DNA from: JASHVB01 sp963780805
GTDB lineage: Bacteria > Pseudomonadota > Alphaproteobacteria > Acetobacterales > Acetobacteraceae
Assembly (NCBI GenBank): GCA_963780805.1
Contig: CAWADP010000010.1
Location: 629,702 to 693,701, forward strand
Direction of reading: 5' to 3'
Length of the DNA: 64,000 bases
Shown piece after piece: positions 28,734 to 38,209 of the stretch (the first letter of the stretch is position 1; each line of letters begins with the position of its first letter). The translations under genes were made by a program, and so were the position numbers. Below the pieces are notes generated by a model. The model was not told the DNA's origin. It saw only the letters and a list, made by a program, of their open reading frames with translations, and ran no database searches.

Positions 28734-29180
28734 ATGCCGGAAACGAATGTCTATATCCGCAACATGGCCGGCACGCTGCCATCTTGATGTTGGAACACTG
28801 CACGTTGGGACACTGCTCGACAATGCCACGCAATGGCACTGCTGCGTCTGTATCGCCGAGATCGCCACTCGCATCGCCAGCTACAACCCTGCCGCGGGAA
28901 ACTGGCGCCGCGTTCGCCGACGATATGGAATTCTGCTGGGGGGCGATTCCAGATACGCGGTTGTTGGTGCCCGATGCGGATACCTGGCATCTCGCGGGAG
29001 CAATTTCCGGGAGGCTCGCTTGCATTCAGAGTTTTCAGCCGTATCAACGGAAGGAATGTCTAAACGATGCGCTGATCTATGTGACTGCCGCCAAACGCGG
29101 GCTGCCAGTCGTCACCGCCAACCGAGCCGAGTTCGATCTGATCCAACGGATCGCCCCGGGGCCTTCTTGCATTTCTGACG
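28734..29180 (+). pseudogene. PIN-domain toxin (VapC family), two frameshifts
   Basis: Three successive frames encode consecutive parts of one PIN protein. These are PETNVYIRNMAGTLP from 28734, then LLDNATQWHCCVCIAEIATR, then IPDTRLLVPDADTWHLAG continuing to NDALIYVTAAKRGLPVVTAN. The conserved acidic residues of the nuclease centre are mostly present, though the first Asp is Glu. Each transition needs removal of one base (near 28780-28800 and near 28920). No antitoxin gene fits in the 41 bp upstream. Either a dead toxin or an intact one misread. Confidence 0.7.
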
Positions 29181-29207
29181 CACCACAGGTTTGGGATGGA
29201 CCTCTGC

Positions 29208-30623
29208 TCAAATTTCCGGCGGTCGGTCCTGCCATCCAAGCAGTTTCTCCAGCAACCCCGCTACCTCCAGGAGGCGCTGCTCGCCGAACCAGGGGCCGAT
29301 GAGCTGCAACCCCACCGGCAGCCCGTCCTGCGTCATTCCCGCCGGGACGGACATCGCTGGATGTCCCGAGAGGTTGAACGGATACAGCGGCGCTGCCCAT
29401 TCAGCATAAGCCTCCGTGGCGATCGATCCTTCCGCATCGAGCCGCTTCGGTGGTGCGGTCATCGTCGGCGTGGCGATGACGTCGTAGCGCTCGAACAGGC
29501 GCTGCACCGCGCGGAACAGCGTCGTGCGCCAGTCATGCGCGCGCAGCCAATCCATGGCGGTGTAGCGCTGGCCATTCACGATGCTGGCCTTGATCGACGC
29601 GCTCATGCGGTCGCCCCATTGCTCGACCAAGGGACCGTAGCGCGTCGCATGCGCCGTGGTTGCCAGCACGATGTAGCGCTCGAACACATCGTCGAAGCAG
29701 GCGTCGTGCAACTCCTCAACCATCGCCCCTTCGCTGGCCAGCGACACCACTGCGTCGCGCGTCAGCGCGGCCACCGTTGCGTCGGTGCGGTAGCGGCCGA
29801 AATGCTCGATCCAGCCGATGCGCAATCCCTGCGCCGCGGCCTCCACCGCGCGCGCTTGCGGTATCGCCACATTACCTGCGGCGATGCTGAACGGATCCCC
29901 CGCGTCACTGCCTGCCATCACCGACAGCAGCAGCGCCGCATCGCCGACGCAGCGCGCCATCGGCCCGATGAAGGAGAAATTGGCGAACCCATCCGGCACC
30001 CGCTCGGACGGGACCTGCCCGAGCGTCGGCTTCAATCCGACCACGCCCGTGCAGGATGCGGGGCAGCGGATGGAACCGCCGCCATCCGTGCCGACCGCCA
30101 GCGGGGCCACGCCTGCCGCCAGGGCGGCACTCGCCCCACCGCTGGAGCCGCCGGGCGTGTGTTCCAGGTTCCAGGGATTGCGTGTCACGCCATAGACCGG
30201 ACTGTCGGTCAGCACCTTGTGGGCGAACTCCGGCAGGTTGGTCTTGCCGATGATGATGGCGCCGGCCGCCCGGATGCGGCGCACCACCGCGGCATCCGCC
30301 GCCGGCACGAGATCGGCGAAGGCGGCGGAGCCGTTGGCCAGCGGCAGCCCCGCGATCGGCACGTTGTCCTTGATGGTGATCGGAACGCCATGCAGCGGCC
30401 CGAGCGTGTCGCCACGCATCACCGCGGCCTCGGCTGCGCGCGCCCGGGTGCGCGCCGCGTCGGCCATCGGCAGGGCGAAGATGTTCAGCGCCGGCCCTAC
30501 TTGCTCGGCCCGCGCCAGCACGGCTTCGGTGACGGCGACGGAAGAGACCTGCCGCGTGGCGATCAGCCGCGCCAGGGTGGCCGCTTGCGTGAAGCAGAGA
30601 TCGTCAGTTGGCGTGTCGGTCAA
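29208..30623 (-). CDS. Amidase signature family protein
   Basis: 471 residues from TTG 30623, preceded by GGGGAAG. Ser-Ser-Lys triad visible: Lys in ITIKDNVP, cis-Ser and nucleophile Ser in HTPGGSSGGASAALAAG...GTDGGGSIRCPAS. Hydrolyses an amide to acid and ammonia in the cytosol; substrate unknown. The frame is open to 30821 over the divergent start of the next gene, so the longer version is unlikely. Divergent from the M20 amidohydrolase, with which it may share substrates (hydantoin or carbamoyl compounds; inference). Confidence 0.9.
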   Translation of the reverse strand: MTDTPTDDLCFTQAATLARLIATRQVSSVAVTEAVLARAEQVGPALNIFALPMADAARTRARAAEAAVMRGDTLGPLHGVPITIKDNVPIAGLPLANGSAAFADLVPAADAAVVRRIRAAGAIIIGKTNLPEFAHKVLTDSPVYGVTRNPWNLEHTPGGSSGGASAALAAGVAPLAVGTDGGGSIRCPASCTGVVGLKPTLGQVPSERVPDGFANFSFIGPMARCVGDAALLLSVMAGSDAGDPFSIAAGNVAIPQARAVEAAAQGLRIGWIEHFGRYRTDATVAALTRDAVVSLASEGAMVEELHDACFDDVFERYIVLATTAHATRYGPLVEQWGDRMSASIKASIVNGQRYTAMDWLRAHDWRTTLFRAVQRLFERYDVIATPTMTAPPKRLDAEGSIATEAYAEWAAPLYPFNLSGHPAMSVPAGMTQDGLPVGLQLIGPWFGEQRLLEVAGLLEKLLGWQDRPPEI

Positions 30624-30784
30624 TGATCTTCCCCTGCAACGGATGCCCGATCGTGCCGGCCGGTCCGGCACTGCGCAAGGCCGCGGACTTCGCCTGGCAA
30701 GGCCGGCATGCGACGCCGGCCGTTCCCGGTGCGCCGCATCCGCGATAGCGTTCGACAGGATTGGCAAAACCGGAGGAGTTCGGC

Positions 30785-32132
30785 ATGGCGAGCCTCGAGG
30801 CAGCGGCAATTCACGCGGCAATGGCAGCGCAGCGGGATTTCGCTGCCCTCCTGCTGGACCGGCTGCGTCAGGACGGGTTGGACGAACCCGGCGTGACCCG
30901 TGACCCCTACGGCCCCGGTGAGCAGCGTGCGCACGCGACCATCGCCGAGGCGGCCCGGTCGCTCGGGTTGGCGATCGAGCATGACGCCAGCGCCAATCTC
31001 TATATGACGCGCCCCGGCATGACGCGCCCCGGCACGACGCGCCCCGGCGCGACGAGCACCGGCATAACGCACCCCGGCCTGGACCGCGCGGCGAAGCGGG
31101 TGGTGATCGGCTCGCATCTCGATTCGGTGCCGCACGGCGGCAATTTCGATGGTGCCGCCGGGGTGGTGGCGGGACTTGTCGGGCTATCCGCGCTGACCAG
31201 GCTGGGGCTGACGCCTACCTGCGACGTCACGGTCATGGGCATCCGCGCCGAGGAGAGCGTCTGGTTCCAGGTCTCCTATATCGGCAGCCGCGGCGCGTTG
31301 GGCACGCTGCCCGACGGGGCGCTGGACGTGCGCCGCATCGACACGGATCGTACCCTGGCTCACCACATCGCCGAGTGCGGCGGCGACCCGGGGGCGCTGC
31401 GGGCGGGGCGGCGCTTCCTCGATCCGGCGGACCTTCGTGCCTACCTGGAACTGCATATCGAGCAAGCGCCGAGCCTGGTGGAAGCCGGCCGGCCGGTGGC
31501 GATCTGCACCGGCATCCCGGGCAATTTCCGCTACCCCGATGCACGGATCGAGGGCAGCCATGATCACGTCGGCCTGCCTCGCCGCTTCCGGCGCGACGCC
31601 GCCATGGCCGGCGCCGAATTTGCCATGGCGATCGACCGGCTGTGGGAGGAGTATGAGGCGCGCGGCATCCCGATGGCGGCGACGATCGGCCGCTTCCACA
31701 CCGATCCGGCCGCACATGGCCTGACCATCGTCCCGGGCGCCTTCCACTTCAGCCTGGACGTGCGCGCGTACCGATGAGACGGTGCTGGCGGAACTCGATC
31801 GCGCGGTGGACGCGATCATTCCCGGCATCGAGCAACGGCGCGGGGTCAGGTTCCACCGCGGCGCTAAGGCGCGGGCCGCGGTCGGGCTCGTGGACCCCGT
31901 GATTCGGACGGCGTTGACCGAAGGCGCGGCGGCGCTCGGCATCCCGACGCTGGACCTGGGCAGTCCGGCGTCGCATGACGCTGCGGCGTTCGCGGCGAGC
32001 GGCGTGCCGATGGGCATGATCTTCGTGCGCAATGCCAACGGCAGCCACAATCCGCACGAAGCGATGACGCTGGACGATTTTCTGGCGGGAACAGCGGTGC
32101 TGACGCGGTGGCTTGCCGAGACATTGTGCTAG
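30785..32132 (+). pseudogene. M20 family amidohydrolase (hydantoinase/carbamoylase type), frameshifted
   Basis: Starts ATG 30785 after GGAGGAG. Metal-binding signs of the Zn-dependent M20C family: IGSHLDSVPHGGNFDGAAGV, MGIRAEESVWF, LELHIEQAPSLVEAG. The first frame stops at 31777 after FSLDVRAY; an extra base at 31771-31772 explains this, and the other frame continues DETVLAELDRAVDAIIP to 32132 with the late metal ligand region SPASHDAAAFAASGVP. The joined protein would have about 448 residues, near the normal 410-420 plus a 25-residue repeat insert. Expected to cleave N-carbamoyl amino acids, allantoate-like ureides or formylated amino acids. Confidence 0.88.
31004..31078 (+). repeat. In-frame 15-bp tandem repeat, five units
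   Basis: Five 15-bp units based on ATGACGCGCCCCGGC encode MTRPG MTRPG TTRPG ATSTG ITHPG within a surface position of the M20 protein, before the first metal-binding motif. Unit length keeps the frame. Confidence 0.9.
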
Positions 32133-32193
32133 CCGAAACCCGCCGGATTTGACAAGATTGATAACTGCCAGTCTGTTCGGCCGCTGAAGCCAA

Positions 32194-33261
32194 GTGCCAC
32201 AAGTCGCGCCCCTGTCTGCGTTTGATCATTCCGTCCTGCTGCCCGGACCACGTTGGCGCAAGTGGCTCGCAGGCTTGATCTTTCTTGCCTGCGCCGTCGC
32301 CTTTGTCGCTGACCTGACGCACGACGTCCCGTGGGCGTTTGGAGTCTTCTATCTCCCGCTGGTTTGCACCGCGACGTTCTTTCGCGATCCGCGTTGGGCC
32401 TGGTGGCTGGCAGCCGGCGCGATCGTCATGGTGTTGCTGGGGAGCGCGTTTCCCGTTTTGGACCTCAGCATCGTGCCGCTGGTGAACGCGGGCTTGTCGG
32501 TCGGTGCAATCCTCGCCACTGCGGCGCTGCTGCGGCAGGAACGGCACAGCCAGGATCGCCTCGCGCAGCAGACCCAGGGGGCTCAGGCCGCCGATCGGCT
32601 GAAGACGCAGATCCTCGGCAGCCTGAGCGACGAATTGCGGGCGCCGGCCGAGGCGATCGTGGCGCTGTCTGAATCGCTCGTGGCGGCCGTCCGTCCGGAG
32701 CAACGCGGCATTCTCGATCAACTGCGGTCCGCCGGCGAACGTCTGCTGATGAGCATCGCCAACCTGCTCGACCTGGCAGCCGCGAGCGACCGCACTGTCC
32801 GGCTGGACACGCTGGATATCGCCTTGATCGTTCGCCAGGCGGTCGATGCGGTACGCCACAGCGCGGCGGAAAAACACGTCTGGCTGGAGAGCAATACCGG
32901 CGCGGACCTGGCGCCGGCGATCGCCGATGCCTGGGCCGTGCGGCGTATCGTCGATAACCTGATCAGCAATGCGCTGAAATTCACCCCGCCCAGCGGCCAT
33001 GTCCGGGTCGGCGTGGAGGCCGTGCAAGACCGCGTTGCGATCGTGGTGGAGGATACCGGCCCGGGCGTTCCCGCGGAGACGTTGCGTCACCTTGGGGAGC
33101 CGTTTCTGGCCGCCATGAACGGCATCAGCCGGCCGGGCCGGGGCCTGGGCAACGGTTTGGCGCTGTGCCGCAAGCTGGCGGACGTGATGGGCGCGACGCT
33201 CGCTTTCAGCAGCGAGCCCGGCCAGGGCACGCATGTGCGGATGACCCTTCCCACGGCCTGA
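32194..33261 (+). CDS. Membrane histidine-kinase-like protein lacking the H-box His
   Basis: 355 residues from GTG 32194. Three or four TM helices at about 24-112, then a HisKA-like helix and a HATPase_c domain with N-box DNLISNALKFTPP, G1 DTGPGVP and G2 GRGLGNGLALC. In the H-box the expected Ser-His-Glu-Leu-Arg reads SDELRAP: Asp146 (codon GAC at 32629-32631) replaces the phospho-acceptor histidine. It therefore probably cannot autophosphorylate there, and may act as a pseudokinase, phosphatase or scaffold. No response regulator is adjacent. Confidence 0.85.
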   Translation: MPQVAPLSAFDHSVLLPGPRWRKWLAGLIFLACAVAFVADLTHDVPWAFGVFYLPLVCTATFFRDPRWAWWLAAGAIVMVLLGSAFPVLDLSIVPLVNAGLSVGAILATAALLRQERHSQDRLAQQTQGAQAADRLKTQILGSLSDELRAPAEAIVALSESLVAAVRPEQRGILDQLRSAGERLLMSIANLLDLAAASDRTVRLDTLDIALIVRQAVDAVRHSAAEKHVWLESNTGADLAPAIADAWAVRRIVDNLISNALKFTPPSGHVRVGVEAVQDRVAIVVEDTGPGVPAETLRHLGEPFLAAMNGISRPGRGLGNGLALCRKLADVMGATLAFSSEPGQGTHVRMTLPTA

Positions 33262-33276
33262 CTTTGCCTGTCCGCA

Positions 33277-33495
33277 TTAGCCTGAGGCCGCACTCGCGAA
33301 CGATGCGGGAGGATCGTCCGCGGCATGAAAGCCGTTGGGGCAGTCCTGCCGGTCCAGCGAGGCAAGATCCGCGCGAGCTTGCGCCAGCAGGCTTATCACG
33401 GTTTCCGTCTGCTGCCGGTCGAGCCGGCCGCCGCACAGAAGTGTCTCGAAACGCTCAATATTCTCGTTGGCGATATAGCGGCGATGGTTGAGCAT
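33277..33495 (-). CDS. Small conserved hypothetical protein
   Basis: 72 residues, MLNHRRYIANENIERFETLL onward, helical and charged, with a GGGGTGG ribosome site before ATG 33495. The start HRRYIANxNIERF resembles short proteins found in many rhizobia and Acetobacteraceae beside signalling genes; function unknown. Convergent with the kinase-like gene, 15 bp away. Confidence 0.6.
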   Translation of the reverse strand: MLNHRRYIANENIERFETLLCGGRLDRQQTETVISLLAQARADLASLDRQDCPNGFHAADDPPASFASAASG

Positions 33496-33592
33496 AGCGC
33501 CACCCCATTATCACGTCGCTGTGAGTTGTATGACGTGACTGATTTTCGCGCAATAGCACGTATGATGGGCCTGGGTGCTCTTGGCGGTATTC

Positions 33593-34858
33593 TTATGGCG
33601 CGATCGCGGAGCGGGGTGGCCATGCCGCCATCGCCGCCAGCATCGCCACCGCCGACAGCGCGGCGAAGCACTCCAGCGGCAGGTCGTAGGTGCCGGTGCG
33701 GTCGCGCAGGATGCCGGACAGCAGCGGGCCGCTCGCCTGCGCCAGGACCTGGATGGTCAAGGCCAGGCCTCGGATCGCGCCGAAGCTGCGGCGGCCGTAG
33801 TAGTCGGCCCAGGCGAGGGGCAGCATTGTCAGCAGGCCGCCGATGCCAGCGCCGAACGCCGAGGCCGCGAGGTAGGCCTGTGGCGGCGTGTGCACGCCCA
33901 GCATGATCAGCACCCCGATGAGTTGCAGCATCGCGGTCAGCACCAGCGCGTAGCGGATCGGCCAGGCACGCGGGAAGAAGCCGAATGCGAGGCTGGAGAC
34001 GCCGGACATGAAGGAGAAGGTGCTGATCACCGTCGCGGCGACGGCGGGGGCGATGCCGCGCTCGATCAGGAACGGAGCCTGGTGCAGGCTGACTCCGGCC
34101 TGCACCGGATAGGCGAACAGGGTGAAGAGGGAGAGCAACCAGAAGGCCGGGGTGCGGAGGGCCTCGGCGCGGGTGAAGGCGGGTTCGGGCAGCGGCGGGG
34201 TGGCGGTGGCAGTCGGGGCGATGTGGCGGTCGGGGACGAGGCCGATGTCCTCCGGGGCGCGGACCAGCAGCAGCCAGGTGGGGACGAAGCCGACCGCCAG
34301 CACGGCGAGGCCCACCGCCAGCCATCCGGTGCGCCAGCCGCCATGGGCGATGCCGAATGCGGCGATCAGCGGCAGGCAGACCAGCCCCACGAACTGCGCC
34401 ACCGTGGCGATCGCGGTGGTGAGGGTGCGGCGGGTGACGAACCAGTTGTTCACCGCGCCGTAGATGCCGAGGTCGAATGGCCCGGCGAAGTTGGTGCGGG
34501 CGATGGAGAAGAGTACATAGAAGGTGAGCAACGAGGTGGTGGCCGAGAGGGCCACGTTGGCCAGGCCGGTGAGCAAGACCGCCCAACACAGCACGGCGCG
34601 TGCGCCCTGGCGGTCCAGCAGGCGGCCGAGGGCAGGGGCCGTCACGGCGGCGAGCAAGCCACCGAGCGAGACCGCGCCGGAGATCGCGGTGCGCGACCAG
34701 CCGAACTGCTGGGTCATCGGCTCGACGAAGATGGTGAGGGTCGCGACGGCGCCGCCCTGGCGCGAGAAGCCGGCGCAGCAGACGCAGCCGAGGATGACCC
34801 AGCCATAGAAGAACGGCAGACGACGGGTGAGGAGTAGAGTGAGCGCACGGGCGGCCAT
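33593..34858 (-). CDS. MFS transporter (monocarboxylate/oxalate-formate antiporter type)
   Basis: About 421 residues from ATG 34858; a TTG at 34897 would add 13. Twelve hydrophobic segments can be traced. The opening RRLPFFYGWVILGCVCCAGF and FGWSRTAISGAVSL match the MCT/OxlT-like MFS group that moves small carboxylates. The loop motif LGRLLDRQGARAVL is the MFS signature between helices 2 and 3. Substrate not known; no linked enzyme gene. A 98-bp gap separates it from the small gene at 33277-33495 on the same strand. Confidence 0.88.
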   Translation of the reverse strand: MAARALTLLLTRRLPFFYGWVILGCVCCAGFSRQGGAVATLTIFVEPMTQQFGWSRTAISGAVSLGGLLAAVTAPALGRLLDRQGARAVLCWAVLLTGLANVALSATTSLLTFYVLFSIARTNFAGPFDLGIYGAVNNWFVTRRTLTTAIATVAQFVGLVCLPLIAAFGIAHGGWRTGWLAVGLAVLAVGFVPTWLLLVRAPEDIGLVPDRHIAPTATATPPLPEPAFTRAEALRTPAFWLLSLFTLFAYPVQAGVSLHQAPFLIERGIAPAVAATVISTFSFMSGVSSLAFGFFPRAWPIRYALVLTAMLQLIGVLIMLGVHTPPQAYLAASAFGAGIGGLLTMLPLAWADYYGRRSFGAIRGLALTIQVLAQASGPLLSGILRDRTGTYDLPLECFAALSAVAMLAAMAAWPPRSAIAP

Positions 34859-35124
34859 TGCGTGGGCAAGGCTGGCGTTAGTGGGGGATGCTGGCAAGCC
34901 GCGCGATGGTCGGAGGAGTGGTGGGCGGGCAGTCAGGCAATTTTTCGGCTGTTAGCACGTGCGACTGCCCGTACAGCGGTGCGGTTGGCTTGGCACGAAT
35001 CAGGATGGCGGGACCGCCATGCGGTGGCCCCGTGATGATTTCTGAAGCTGGCGGTCAATCTTGCGGAGCGCAATCGACAGAGCCTGCCACCGGACATGAC
35101 CTGGTGGGCGGCCCTGCCTGCGCA

Positions 35125-36306
35125 TTAGCACAGCAGCGGCGGCGACAGGAGACATCGCCGTTCGTCGCGCGAACCGACGTTGAAAGCGCGGCGCCAGCAA
35201 ACGAAGAGGAGGCGATAGCAGTGCGAAAGCGATCGGCCGCGGCGCAAAAGAGACGTTCTACCAAATAGGAATGATTGGCTGCGGTGGAAGCCTTGCTGCC
35301 GCGGGACGGCGGTGGCCGGCGTGGTGTTGACCGCTGTGATGGCAGCGATTGTGACGCTATCCGCCAGGGTCGGCGCTGGTGTCTCACGCAGCGGGTCCGG
35401 CGACACGGGCTTCGCGTCGCGCCACGCCGTCGCGAACAGGGCTAAAAAAGCCTCCGGCAATGTGGGCGCCGATATGAGCGGTGCGTCGGGCTGTGAATTT
35501 ACCGGCGTGGCCGGATTGGTATGCGGTGGGGCGTCGGTCCCCGCGACCGGGGCCAGGTCATCCGTCGATGCCACGAATGCTTCATCCGTCACCGCCGTCG
35601 CCGCTGCCGGCGCCAGCGCATCCGGCGTTGCATCCGCCGGCGCGTCCGGTGCGGCATCGATTGCGGTCGCCGGCACTGCATCCCCCGAGATGGCGAGCGC
35701 GGGGTCCGGCGCCTCGGTCGGCGGAGCATCCGGAGTGGGCGCATCGAGCAGGCCTCCCAAACGAGCCCGGATCACCGCATGCACCGTTTCGGCACCGGGA
35801 AAGCCCGGTTTGGATGACATCAGGCCGACAAGGTACTCCTCGAGCGCGGTGAACAGCGCCCGCACCATGGCAGGATCACTGTCCCCGATCGGCGTGTTGA
35901 GGAAGTGGCACATCTCGGGGGTCAGTTCGGGGCAGTCCTCCGGGGTGAAGGGCGTGTAGTCGTCGGGATACGGGCGGCGGCCGCGCCTCGCGGTCCGGCG
36001 GTGCTTGCGGTTGACCAGGCGCAGGAGCAAGCCGGACCGGGCTGCTTCGGGCAGCGAGACGGGTGCGGCGGGGCGCGGCCGGCGCGGGGCGCGCGGCGTG
36101 CTGGGTGGGATCGGCGCTTGCGGCTTTGCGGCTGCTCGAGGGTCGTGGGTTGCGCTCGGCACGGCTGGGCGCCGCAGGCTGCCGGCAAGAGCGACACCGC
36201 TGGCCATGACAGTGCGCACCGCGCCGCCGAACCGACGTGCGAAGCGCGCAGCCACCCCTTGGTGGGGCGGGGAAGCAAGGCCGGAGATGTCGAGTGCTGT
36301 TGCCAT
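35125..36306 (-). CDS. Low-complexity Ala/Pro/Thr-rich hypothetical protein
   Basis: 393 residues; no family recognised. The N-terminal third is basic and Pro/Arg-rich. A compact middle segment PYPDDYTPFTPEDCPELTPE continues to CHFLNTPIGDSDPAMVRALF and looks like the only folded part. The remainder is an Ala-Pro-Asp-Thr low-complexity tail, and the last 45 residues turn Arg/Ser/Leu-rich, which may reflect a frameshift near 35265. ATG 36306 has no clear ribosome site. There are no TM helices. Confidence 0.5.
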   Translation of the reverse strand: MATALDISGLASPPHQGVAARFARRFGGAVRTVMASGVALAGSLRRPAVPSATHDPRAAAKPQAPIPPSTPRAPRRPRPAAPVSLPEAARSGLLLRLVNRKHRRTARRGRRPYPDDYTPFTPEDCPELTPEMCHFLNTPIGDSDPAMVRALFTALEEYLVGLMSSKPGFPGAETVHAVIRARLGGLLDAPTPDAPPTEAPDPALAISGDAVPATAIDAAPDAPADATPDALAPAAATAVTDEAFVASTDDLAPVAGTDAPPHTNPATPVNSQPDAPLISAPTLPEAFLALFATAWRDAKPVSPDPLRETPAPTLADSVTIAAITAVNTTPATAVPRQQGFHRSQSFLFGRTSLLRRGRSLSHCYRLLFVCWRRAFNVGSRDERRCLLSPPLLC

Positions 36307-36748
36307 GTGAGGAACTTGCCAGGGGAGAGGCGGCTATATAAACGCGGCGGGCCTGCGCGTCAAGCTTTTTTTCCTACTGGGGTTCAGACAAATGTCTGCA
36401 ACCGTGCCTGGCCTCCTCCCCGGGCTTCGGCTGCAAAGTGGATCGTGGCCTTGGAACGGCTGGGCTCGGGCCGACTGGTGCTCGTCATGGCCGGGCTCGT
36501 CCCGGCGATCTTCCGGCGATCTTCCCTGGCACCTTCATGCGCAGGTGGCCGGGACAAGCCCGGCTATGACGCGTAGCGTCGGCGCCGTGGGGGTAGCGCT
36601 CCTGATTGCTGCACAACATTGCTTTCTGAACCAGATCGAACACTTGCCTTACCGTTTGTCTCGTCCCGGGGCGAGAGCCGGGTCTATCCAGCTGCGGCTT
36701 CAAGCAGCAGGCCGGAGCGACTCCCGTTCCGCCCCCACACCATCCATC
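36307..36748. other. 440-bp gap with family B palindrome
   Basis: 36481-36573 is a family B repeat (GTCATGGCCGGGCTCGTCC ... GGACAAGCCCGGCTATGAC). A short AT-rich patch at 36330-36385 (TATATAAACG, TTTTTTTCC) is the likely promoter area of the hypothetical gene to the left. No gene seen. Confidence 0.6.
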
Positions 36749-38209
36749 TCACCCAGCCAGCGTTACCGTCGCCCGCAGCCCCCGCCCGGCCCGGTTCGCC
36801 AGCACGATCTCCCCGCCATGCGCCTGTATGATCGACAGCGCGATCGACAATCCCAGCCCCGCCCCACCGGTCTCGCGGCCACGCGATTCCTCAAGGCGGT
36901 GGAACGGTTCGAACACGCGCAGCAACTCCGCCTCGGGGATGCCTGGCCCATCGTCGTCGATGGTAATCCGGGCCATTCCGGCCAACGCCTCGATCGCCAC
37001 CCGCGCTGCGCCACCGTACTTCACCGCGTTATCGATCAGGTTGGTCAGAGCCCGCCGCAACGCACCGGGCTGGCACGACAGGACCACCGGCCCTGCCGGC
37101 TCCAGAGTCACCGGCAGCCCGGCATCGGCCATGTCGTCCACAATCGATGCCAGCAATGCACCGACATCGGTGCGACGCCACGCCTCCGCCCTGGCTTGGT
37201 CGCGCGCGAAAGCCAGTGAGGCACCGACCATCGCGTCCAATTCGTTGATCGTCGCCAGCATGCGGTCGCGGTCGTCAGTCTCAGCCAGCGACTCGGTGCG
37301 CAGCCGCAGCAGGGTAAGCGGCGTGCGCAGATCGTGCGACAGCGCCGCCAGCATGCGCATGCGATTATCTAACAGCCGGCGGATGCCGGCCTGCATCTGG
37401 TTGAATGAATGCGCCGCCTGGCGCATCTCCGTAGAGCCGACCTCCAACAGCGGCGGCGCATTCACGTTGCGCCCCAATTGCTCGGCCGCCTGCACCAGTA
37501 CGCGCAGCGGTGTGGTCACTCGCCGCACCGCCCACACCGTAGCCACCACGACGATCACCGCCATGCTCGCCATCGCCGCCACGAAGGACCAGGGCGTGGC
37601 TGGTGCGGCATCCGGCAGCGCGGTGGCGAACACCAGCCACTGTCGGTCGGACAGTTGCATCGCCGCTTGCAACGACCGCAGCGCGCCCGCCCCGAGCATC
37701 CAAGGCGGCGAGAAGGGTGGAGGTGTACCCATCGGCATCATGCCCGTCATGCTCATCGGGCCGTCCATTGGCATGCCGGGCGCAAAACCGCGAAAGAAGC
37801 CAGGCGGAGGCGGAAACCCGCCCAACCCCGGTCGCGCGGCGGACACGGCGACCGCCAGCTTGTTCGCCAGCGTCGGCGGCAGTTGCGCGGCCAGATAGCG
37901 CCGCACCGTAGCCGAATCGCTGCCGTCGCCCGCCGCAGCAAAATCCGGCGGCCGCGGCGACAGAGCCACGCGTAGCGTCGCGTCGCTCGCACCGGCGGCG
38001 ATGCGCGCCCGCCAATCCGCCGGCGCCGCATTGATCAGTTGCGCCAGGTTGGCAATGCGCTGGGTTGCAGCGTAGGCACCGATCGCCCGCACCGCCCGCG
38101 CCCGGTCGGCGACGAAAATCAGCGTCCCCAGCACGTAAGACACCAGCAACCCGGCCAGCAGGATCAGCAGCATCTGGCCGAACAAACTGCGCGGCACCCA
38201 ACGGCTCAT
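36749..38209 (-). CDS. EnvZ/CpxA-type sensor histidine kinase with Met-rich sensor
   Basis: 486 residues. TM1 at about 11-34, periplasmic sensor about 35-205, TM2 about 207-227, HAMP, then H-box MLAALSHDLRTPLTLL, N-box NLIDNAVKYGG, G1 DDDGPGIP and G2 GGAGLGLSIALSI. The sensor contains a Met-rich stretch at 146-171 (eight Met, motifs PGMPMDGPMSMTGMMPMG), reminiscent of Cu(I)/Ag(I)-binding proteins. Its ATG overlaps the response regulator stop (ATGA). Works with that regulator; probable metal or envelope-stress sensor (inference). Confidence 0.93.
   Translation of the reverse strand: MSRWVPRSLFGQMLLILLAGLLVSYVLGTLIFVADRARAVRAIGAYAATQRIANLAQLINAAPADWRARIAAGASDATLRVALSPRPPDFAAAGDGSDSATVRRYLAAQLPPTLANKLAVAVSAARPGLGGFPPPPGFFRGFAPGMPMDGPMSMTGMMPMGTPPPFSPPWMLGAGALRSLQAAMQLSDRQWLVFATALPDAAPATPWSFVAAMASMAVIVVVATVWAVRRVTTPLRVLVQAAEQLGRNVNAPPLLEVGSTEMRQAAHSFNQMQAGIRRLLDNRMRMLAALSHDLRTPLTLLRLRTESLAETDDRDRMLATINELDAMVGASLAFARDQARAEAWRRTDVGALLASIVDDMADAGLPVTLEPAGPVVLSCQPGALRRALTNLIDNAVKYGGAARVAIEALAGMARITIDDDGPGIPEAELLRVFEPFHRLEESRGRETGGAGLGLSIALSIIQAHGGEIVLANRAGRGLRATVTLAG

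Noticed and set aside
32148..32161. FNR-like box TTGACAAGATTGAT before the kinase-like gene
   Set aside because: The half-sites are direct, not inverted, so it does not fit a dyad FNR site.
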